From assembly GCA_030272155.1 (NCBI GenBank), contig CP126191.1, positions 1,634,501 to 1,698,500 of the forward strand: a DNA stretch of 64,000 nt, written 5' to 3'. Every line of letters begins with the position of its first letter. Within the stretch, counting starts at the first letter, position 1. Below the pieces are notes generated by a model that made no database searches, was not told the DNA's origin, and saw nothing but the letters and a program-made list of their open reading frames with translations. Positions 56,530 to 64,000 of the stretch are shown in pieces. Source of the stretch: Tetradesmus obliquus (lineage: Eukaryota > Chlorophyta > Chlorophyceae > Sphaeropleales > Scenedesmaceae). The translations under genes were made by a program, and so were the position numbers.

Positions 56530-57951
56530 CGTCCCAAACGGTCTCCTGCTGTCGACAGCCAAGCACCGCCAGGTAGCCAGCTAGTAAGGGTGACGTAGTA
56601 GACTAGTAATGCAAATTACATTGCTATCGTGTGAAGTGCGGCGGTGCCAGCGGCTGTATGGCAGAAAAGCGCATTGCCGCCAAATCATGCCCGCCTTATG
56701 CTTGCGAATGAACAAACGTCGCGCACCATCACAAGTTACAACCAATCAACCTGTGAAGGCTACAAACAGACACGGGACGTCATCTAAACAGTGGAGTGAC
56801 TGTCACTGGCAGTACCTGACAAGTCTTCTTCTGTACCTGACACTTCATTGTCTGTGACCACCAGCAAGTCAGGCTGGGCAAGTTCCAAGTCTCACAAATG
56901 TGCCGTCCTGCCTGGCCAACAAGTCCCAGGAACACACACACAAAGCCTTGGCAGGCGCCAACTCGCATGCGCCGCAGCTGAGCTGGCCTACAACCCGGGG
57001 CAGATAACACAAGGTATCAGTATCAGACCCCATGTTCAGGCAAGCCATGACCAGGTCCAGCCTTGAGCGCCCACACACTGCAACGTACGTGCTGCACACT
57101 ACTGACCGGTACAGCAGCAGATCCTCCTGCAGGTGCACCAATGAATATGCCGTTCCCCAGCATGCACCACACATCCTGAGGCCATCGCTGGCACTCAGGT
57201 GATGCAATGCAGCACAGGGCGTACTTTTAAGCAGAACCAGCAGAAGGAGGACAATCACACAGGTGCCGCCTGTCACTGGCAGTAACGGGGCACATGCGCA
57301 CCTGTACGTGCGGCACATGCTTTGATGGCAGCAAGCATGAAAGCACACAAGCCCTGTTATACGTCCTACGCGTCAGCTGTGCTGCTCAAGACCCTCCAAA
57401 CTGTGCGCTGTGTCTGTTGCAGCCTGCTGCAACTGCACACTACCTAGCGCGCTCTCTCTCCACTCTGCCAAGTGCGTGCCAGCAACCTTCACACAGATTT
57501 GGCACTGTAAAGCAGTACGCTGACACACAGCACGCTGTGTGCAAACACACAGTACCACACACATCTCACAATCTTCTGTATGCCAAGTGCAGCTGCTGCC
57601 TCTCAACTGTGCACCGCCACTCCTCATCTCTCTGAGATGCTGCCACCAATACCCCATTGCCAACATGACACCCTTTCTCATAACTTCTACCTGCAACCAT
57701 CATCTTCTCAATCTGCGCTAGCATTACCCACCAGCGCCAACCCGGCAGGCGGTACCTCAGTTGCTGCTGCAGCTGCCACTGAGGTGTGCTGTGCCCAGAA
57801 AATGTTGCAGCAGCGTGGCATTGTTGCTTGCAGCACAGCAGCCATGCCATTGCCCATGCTGCGCTGCTGGACGTCTAGCTGCACAACACGCACTGCTGCT
57901 ATGCTGCCGCAATGGAGGCGCGCCACCTGCCCCAAAGATGCCCTGCTGCTG
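56530..57951. other. Spacer upstream of the unknown gene and downstream of AHA1
   Basis: No firm gene. A minus-strand frame at 56869-57348 is open for 159 codons and Cys/Leu-rich but has no recognised motif or conserved splice context, so it is not annotated as a CDS. Confidence 0.4.
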
Positions 57952-59613
57952 TCATAGCTCCACCATTTCCTGCAGCAGCTGCTGCAGCGCTTCGATGATC
58001 TGCGGTCGTAAGCTCTCTGCTACACCCTTGTACAGCTCCTGCAGGCAGCGCATCAAACATGTGTTGAGCGCACATGCGTGCAAATGGCATATACACCAAA
58101 GTACAGCAGCAGGTTATGTTAGCAGGCCAACACCTTGCACCTTGCTGTGCGCCTTGCATGTTAGACCCGGTGTGCTCTGTACCTTTGCCTGAAACAAACC
58201 TGCATGCCGCCTGCTTCGAGTTCCATAGGCATGCTTGCAGGAAGCTGGTTGCTGTGCATGTCTACAAGGAGTTTGCATGTGCTCACCCGCTTGTCTACCT
58301 CCCCAGTGGCGTCAGCAGTAACAGTGACGATGTACTCTTCTGGCTCGCTGTGGGACGCAAAGTCGTCCAGCTGCAGCGTGCCCTTGTACTGCAGGAGCAG
58401 CAGGCAACACACATGACACAAGCAGCACACACGACAGGTCAGCGGCAGCATCGCAGCCAGACCAGCCGCGCAATGTGTGTGCCATGACACGTTGAGGCAG
58501 CCAGTAGAGCAAGTGCGCTACAGCGGATGACTCTTGGTGGCCACATGCTCATGCATAGACTAAAACCAACACAGGGGCAGACTGCAGCGGCCACCCAGCT
58601 ACTACTCATCCCCTGTTGCTGCTGCTGCTCCTGCTGTCGCTCCTGATGCTTGCAAAAAACTGTTCCAGAATCTGTGATTGCTTTCAGCTTTCTGGCTGCA
58701 CACCTGCTCTGCATCATCTTCTGCCTGCGCCTCCCACTTCATTGTTATCTTCACGTCGTATATGGCCAGCTTCTTGTTGCCCTTGCGGGTGGAGGTCATG
58801 GCCTGGCAATCCAGCAAGCACAGCATATACGCAGCATGCACTCAGTATGCTTGCAGCTGCATCTGGCCAACTCCTGCAGCACGTATCCTGGCCGTGCAAG
58901 TTTTCCCCTAGCATTTTGCTACGTGGTTCAGCTGTCCTGCAAGCTGTGATGGCAACGCCCTGCATACAGGGAACCCAGAACTTCAGGATGTATCACAAAG
59001 AAACTACCACCTATGACTGTGAGCCGATAAAACCACTGAATCTCTTGCTACAGTAGCCAACCACCCAAAGCAGCTGCAGCAGTGCCTCACCTCTCCTACT
59101 ACATCTGTAACTTCGCTGATGCGCAAGTTGCCCGTCTCAGCTGCTGGTATGGCTGGCAAAAGCTCCCTTAGTCGCTGCTTGGTCCATTCTAGCCTGTTCT
59201 TCTCCTCCCAGTGCCAACCATTTACATTCTTGCCATCATCCCTGTGCTGCACCAGCCACCGCGGGTCACGTTCCTGCAAGGTGAGCAGTGGCAGCAGGCA
59301 ACCGCTATGATGGCTAGTTGCTCAGATTTCGTTGTAGATGGCCAAATCAATAGCTGAGACTGCAAAAAGTATGGGTTACACCACCTCATGGCACTACAGG
59401 TGCTGTAAAGGACCACCTGCTGTCCAGGCTGCTGCTGGAGCCAGCAACTGCAGCGATTCCACGCCTAGTCACATGCAAGTGAAACTCAACAACGACAACA
59501 ACGGAGCAAAAGATGCTATATTGTGTTTTGAGCCGTGATGATGAGGTGCCTTGATTGAATTGGGCGTTTGGACAGTGAACACTTCTAGAACTGCTTACAT
59601 CCCACTTGGCCAT
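57952..59613 (-). CDS. HCH1: AHA1-N/Hch1-type activator of Hsp90 ATPase
   Basis: Five minus-strand exons: 59613-59599, 59273-59091, 58802-58704, 58388-58200, 58038-57952; 190 residues. The first exon is 15 bases (MAKWD). The join gives MAKWDERDPRWLV, close to human AHSA1 MAKWGEGDPRWIV. NVNGWHWEEKN carries the conserved NxNxWHW. Then come GNKKLAIYDVKITMKWE and YKGTLQLDDF, each matching AHA1-N strands. The protein stimulates Hsp90 by binding its middle domain in the cytosol. It stops after the N domain (ELYKGVAESL...EMVEL); the second, AHSA1-type domain of AHA1 is absent and was not found downstream, so the layout is that of yeast Hch1. A separate full-length AHA1 may exist elsewhere. Confidence 0.92.
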
Positions 59614-60054
59614 GCTGGAAGGGCTTGATACCGCTGACGTGTTCCTTCTAATAAGTCCTAATAAATCAGCGTGTGAAAAGCCAATAATTCAGCCGGATCA
59701 AGGCAAAACACTTGATGTCAAGAACAGTGCAATGGCGAATAGTACACGCACGTGAGCAGCTTCAAGTTGCAAAGTTGAAAAAGCATCTGGGTCAACTGCT
59801 GCTGCTTCGGCGTCTTCAACTCCGTCCCGTGCTCTCGCCCTGACATGTCAGATGACTGCCTGTCTCCTACCCAACATTGAGCGGTGCGAAGCTGTAATCG
59901 AGCTTACATGACCGTTGTTTGCATGGAGATGTGTTGTTTGAAGTCACTTGAAGGGGGTGAAAGTAAACAACAACAACTCTGCAGATAGCTTTGTGGCGGG
60001 AGGGCCTTTTTCACTGGACCAGCTGCTGATCAGCTGCCTCCAAAAGCTTACACC
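59614..60054. promoter_or_regulatory. Divergent promoter region, Hsp90 co-chaperone and F-box/LRR gene
   Basis: The two start codons point away from each other with 441 bases between. It is more AT-rich than neighbouring coding DNA (e.g. TCCTAATAAATCAG near 59656). Clustered GAA/TTC motifs (TTCTAGAA at 59583-59590, CCTTCTAA near 59646) could be heat-shock elements, but spacing is not canonical. Confidence 0.45.
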
Positions 60055-61812
60055 ATGGAGCTTGTTCTTGACAGCGTGCATGAGAGTGTGCTGGCTGGCA
60101 TAGTGTCGCTGCTTGACGTGCGGTCTCGAGTTTGCCTGATGTGCTGTAGCCGTGGCTTGCACATCTTTCTGAATCGCGTGGAGTACTGGAGTTCTCTTAC
60201 TTTCGAGGAAGAGGCTGGTGAAGACTGCTACCACATGAATGCGACAGCCCTACTCAGCGTCCTCAAACGGTCTCACGGCAAGGCTCACACTATACAGCTA
60301 GCCAGGTAAGCACCAAATGCATTCATGTATGTGCTGTATCTGCTCCAGCAGGGCGCCGGCCATGACGAGCTAACCTTTGACGTGAGCTTATGGTCAGCTT
60401 TCCGCAAGCCCACCTATCGCTTACCAGCCAGACCCGCTGCCAGCCTTCGGAACACAGGTGCCCTAACTTCCAAACACAGCACATGGCAGCGGTGACCTAA
60501 GTATTCACCCTGCTAGGCATGGGGGACACTCTGGCGTGCTGCTGCTGCAGCCAGCGCCACCCACTGGACAGCGCGATGACAGCTTGTCAGTCCCTTTGTG
60601 CCCTTGATGCTGCCACACAGAGCTCAAGCCTGCATTGCATGTTCTGCAAACACGCTGCAGGTCTGAGGAGGCCCGCCAGGCAGAGCGCCAGCAGCGCTTC
60701 AGCGACGGTTACAAGTATGACCAGGTGCTGCCACACACCAAGGGCCTGCGTGCGCTGGCGCTCGCAGCCATGTGCCCTGCACTGCGGCGGCTCTCCATTG
60801 ATGAGCGCGCCAGCTGTGTGGGAGGCATGACGAATGACCTGGCGCGTGCACTGGCTGTGCACTGCAAGCAGCTGACGGTGCTTGAGGTCTACTTCCAGCG
60901 CTACAGCCTGCCCAGCGAGCTGTTCACAGATGAGGGACTGATCGCGCTGAGTGAGGGCTGCAAGGGCCTGCAGCAGCTCACGCTGCACAACTGCGACCGC
61001 ATCTCCGACAGGTACGGTCAGCAGCAGCATGCGCACAGATCGCATTCGAGTGCACAGCACGTGCGCAGCACGGGCTTCGTTTTCCTGCAAGCAGTTCATG
61101 TTTGCTTTCATACGGGCTCACTGTGAAGTGGCTATGCATCGTGGTTTTGTGGCAGCATCTGTGCAGGGGTGACGCACTGTGGCGCATGTTTCCTTACCGC
61201 GCTGACTTTGCATTTCAGCGATGCGCGCTTGGCGACATCAACACGCACGTTTGCTGGCTCAGCGCATACAGCACACAATCCATTGTGCACACTGCTCAGC
61301 ACCAGCAGCGCAACCTTTGCTTGCTCGCTGCTTGCTGCAGGTCGCTGTACGCGGTTGCCGCCAACTGCCCCGGCCTCACCGCCATCACCCTGGGCGGCTA
61401 CAACGAGCACGTGACCGACGGCGGCATGACCGTGCTCTTTGACTCCTGCAAGCATCTCACGCGCGTGCAGCTCAGCAGCAAGCTGCTCAAAGTAACAGAC
61501 GCCAGCGGCGCCAGCCTAGCAGCCAACTGCCCGGGCCTCACCAACGCCAAGCTCACGCGCGCGATGACAGACGCCACCATCAAGCAGCTGGCAGTTTCCT
61601 GCAAGCAGCTGCGGGAGCTGGACCTGCACCGCAGCTGCAGCGTGAGTTGTGAGGCGCTGCAGGGGCTGCTAGGGGCGTGCCCGCAGCTGCACAAGCTGGT
61701 GCTGCCGCAGCAGCTGGAGGTGGGCAGCATGCTGCAGGCGATGCACAGCAGGTGCTGCAGCCTGAGCATGTTGGAGGAGGAGCAGCTGCAAGTGCTGGCG
61801 CTGCAGCATTGA
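60055..61812 (+). CDS. F-box-like, leucine-rich-repeat protein (FBXL/AMN1 type)
   Basis: Three exons: 60055-60305, 60661-61011, 61341-61812; 357 residues. The N-terminal 45 residues (ESVLAGIVSLLDVRSRVCLM, CCSRGLHIFLN) fit a degenerate F-box. Cysteine-containing LRRs follow: LARALAVHCKQLTVLEVYF, LIALSEGCKGLQQLTLHNC, LYAVAANCPGLTAITLGGY and AASLAANCPGLTN-like units, ending IKQLAVSCKQLRELDLHRS. The pattern LxxLxLxxC is that of FBXL substrate-receptor subunits of SCF ubiquitin ligases. Substrate cannot be inferred. The ATG at 60055 lies in CACCATGG, a good context. Confidence 0.82.
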
Positions 61813-64000
61813 CGGCTGGGAAGGCAATGCAGCACGCACGACAGCATCAAGTTATATATATTCTGATTCTGCGGGCGCAAGAGTCTGCAGAGGGATGGGG
61901 GCAGCTCCAGGCAATGATGCTACCGTGTCGGAAGTGGACTGCGGTTTGGTTGCTTTTGTGTGCAGCCTTGAAGTCCTGCTTGGCAGCAGCTGTGCAGTTT
62001 GCTGGTGTGGCAAGGATGGTCCGGTGGCATTGGTGGTTAGGGTGAAAGAGTTGGTGCTGCGAGGATTTTGGTTGCTGCAGGGCCGCAGCATGCGGTGTTT
62101 GTGGCAGGGTTGCTGGGGTGGTGATGTGAACAGGACCAATAGCATCCGCTTCAAGGTGCCACTTTTGATGCAGGGACAGCAGCTGGCAGCAACACCGCTT
62201 GTGGTAAGCATTCCTCACCTTGTTCTGTGCCTGCCCGGTAGTGTACAGCGGCAGGCATCTCACCCAACAGTGCAGTTTTCACTCTTGTGTGAGCAAGCTG
62301 CCACGAGCCTTGCAGTGACACGCTGGAGAGTCTGTGTTTTGGCAACTCAGTCACATCAGATGTGTGTGCTGTGCACACGCGATTGTGTGTGATTCCTGTG
62401 CTGTTATTTTTGCCAGCGGCTGTACTGTAGGCTGTGATGTAGCAGTTTTGCAATGCTTCCCCTGCTGCTTACTGCAGGACAGCGTGTGCTGCATACGTAA
62501 CGTTGTGGGTTAGCACAGTGTCGTGGTGTGCGTGAAAGACCAAAACACCGAGTTATATGTCTGCTGTGGCATGCTGTTGTGGCATGCTGTTTTCGGTGCT
62601 GTTTGCTTGTTTCCCAGCCGCAGCGTTGGTGCTTTTGAGGGTCCCAAGTGTATGCACCGATGTACTGTACGCTATTTGCAGTGATGATATGCGTGTACGT
62701 GTCTTGTCCCCACTACACGAGCAAACACCCATGTTTTGCGGTGAGGCATGATTTGTGGTAAGACATGTTTTGCGGTGAGAATTGCTGCCCTCCATGTTGC
62801 GTCAGTGTGGCATCTGCGTCATGACAGCTGACTGTGGGCTGCTGTGCATGCCCTACAGCCAACAGTCAGCTGCCTACTCACCTTGTACACTACTCGTTTT
62901 TTGACTGGCTGCGGCACTGACAGGCGCCCTCTGATGCCTGCCCTGCTGTTTGTGCCAACATTGTTGGCCTGACTTGACGCGTAACTTCGGCTGACGACGA
63001 ACGCAACCTGATGTGGGTGTGCCACACAGTGGAGGTGGCTGATGGCTGGCCTAACCTCCTGCACACGTGCTGCTGGGGCGCCTGTACTACATCTAGTGAA
63101 TCACTAGTAGTGTTATGTGGTTGAGGGTGTGCTTGCATGCATGCCAGTTTGGTGCTGCTGTGTGTGTTGTGTTTTGACTGTGTTGTACACTCGTGCCCAT
63201 TGTGTTTTTTTGGTGCAGCTGCCCCCTGTTGCGCTGCTGTGTTTGCGGTGATGTGTGGAGGACATGATGCAGGCACGCAGGCGTGTAGTGTGACTGGGGC
63301 AGTCAGGGGCAACAGTGGCATGGTTGCGATGTTGCATCTTGCATCTGGCTTGTGTGTTGTCTTGCTTTTGAGCGAATTGATGCACACAGGTACGTCGCCC
63401 TGTTGTGCATGTGTGACCCCTTACTGTTGTTTGCAGAATTGACCTGTCGTGTTTTGCGTCTGAGTGTGCATCTCTCTATGTGCTTGTTTGTGTGTGGTCG
63501 ACAATCGCACGCTGCTGTTACCATACGTAGGTAAGCCGCAGCGTGGTGTGGGTGGCATGAAGTTCAGCAGGGGGAGGGGCAACAGTTCCTGGTGGTGGGT
63601 AGAAACGGCGGTGGTGGCTACTGGTGTAGCGGTGCGTTATTACTTTGTGCGTCATGTACTTTTATGTGTGGCTGGTGCCTGTAGAATTGTTTGGCACAGC
63701 GCTGCATGCAGACTGATCGTCAGTTCGCTGATGTGTGGCGCAGAGCTGCTATTTTGCAGCTGCGGCAGTTGCCTGGTGACCATGCAGCGTCTACCAACCG
63801 ACCTTGCCACGGTCAATGTGGGTCGAGGCTACTGCTGTGACTTAGCGGTTAACATGCCGGCAACGATGATATTGTTATCACTGGAGCATGCCAACGCGCG
63901 ATTCACCAGCATGAGTGGGAGCTGACCCAACGCCTGTCTTGGGGGCTTCCAGTCCATGTCAGTGTTTTTGCGCTGCAGCGCTCTATGCTGGCATTCAGCG
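61813..64000. other. GT-rich region to window end, no gene recognised
   Basis: T/G-rich on the plus strand with several frames of 70-165 codons on both strands, none with family motifs. Probably the F-box/LRR 3' UTR plus intergenic DNA. TGTAA-like signals are not placed precisely. The motif TGCGGTGAG is repeated near 62736 and 62771. Confidence 0.4.

Noticed and set aside
56869..57348. Minus-strand 159-codon Cys/Leu-rich frame
   Set aside because: No motif, no splice partners and composition close to the noncoding background. Left unannotated.
57708..57957. Possible C-terminal AHSA1 domain downstream of the Hsp90 co-chaperone
   Set aside because: No frame on the minus strand resembles AHSA1 motifs. 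The stop at 57952 follows a plausible terminal helix.
61890..63925. Frames of 70-165 codons near the window end on both strands
   Set aside because: No family motif, no splice continuity and T/G-rich composition unlike the coding exons here.

Overview
The window is nuclear DNA of a eukaryote, most likely a chlorophyte green alga. The evidence is many short exons joined by GT-AG introns, a plastid-type ABC1 kinase with a Ser/Arg/Ala-rich N-terminus, hydroxyproline-rich-type wall proteins with (S)PPPP tracts, Ala-rich low-complexity proteins and very abundant CAG/CTG microsatellites. The style resembles Chlorophyceae (Scenedesmaceae or Haematococcus-like), but the genus is inference. I saw no prokaryotic operon, rRNA, tRNA, CRISPR array or transposase.

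Layout. 0.2-5.4 kb (+): subtilisin-like secreted-type protease, 5' end probably outside the window or unseen. 7.2-16.3 kb (+): ABC1K atypical kinase in 15 exons. 18.1-20.35 kb (-): helical-repeat protein with one in-frame stop. 20.7-22.1 kb (+): small secreted-type ankyrin protein. 22.8-27.1 kb (-): two tandem paralogous Pro-rich extracellular proteins with a PKD-like domain. 28.0-37.7 kb (-): importin-9-type karyopherin in 17 exons. 39.3-42.9 kb (+): ATG14/UVRAG-type autophagy protein. 44.2-45.4 kb (+): Yippee zinc protein. 48.2-49.7 kb (+): Nudix hydrolase. 50.3-52.8 kb (+): secreted Ala/Gln/Ser/Gly-rich silk-like repeat protein. 54.2-56.5 kb (-): unrecognised Ala/Ser/Pro-rich protein. 58.0-59.6 kb (-): short AHA1/Hch1-type Hsp90 co-chaperone. 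60.1-61.8 kb (+): F-box/LRR-type protein. The rest is intergenic or UTR.

The genes do not form one pathway. They are an ordinary eukaryotic mix of proteolysis, plastid kinase, nuclear import, autophagy, Hsp90 activation and cell wall or secreted proteins. Several pairs are divergent (27998-37736 minus against 39271 plus; 57952-59613 minus against 60055 plus) and may share promoters.

The most unusual signal is a recurring architecture that I call exon echoes. Introns contain tandem or nearby copies of the adjoining exon edge together with its splice site. It occurs around at least four genes: subtilisin, ABC1K, importin-9 and ATG14. The extreme case is ABC1K, where the exon edge encoding the kinase catalytic loop is repeated about eight times at 134-152 bp spacing. 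In most copies the donor is followed by a palindrome or hairpin whose arms change between copies while staying complementary. A second recurring pattern is that intron 3' ends are built from CTG microsatellites ending in CTGCAG. Exon coordinates below come from reading-frame continuity plus GT/AG sites; no transcript evidence was available.
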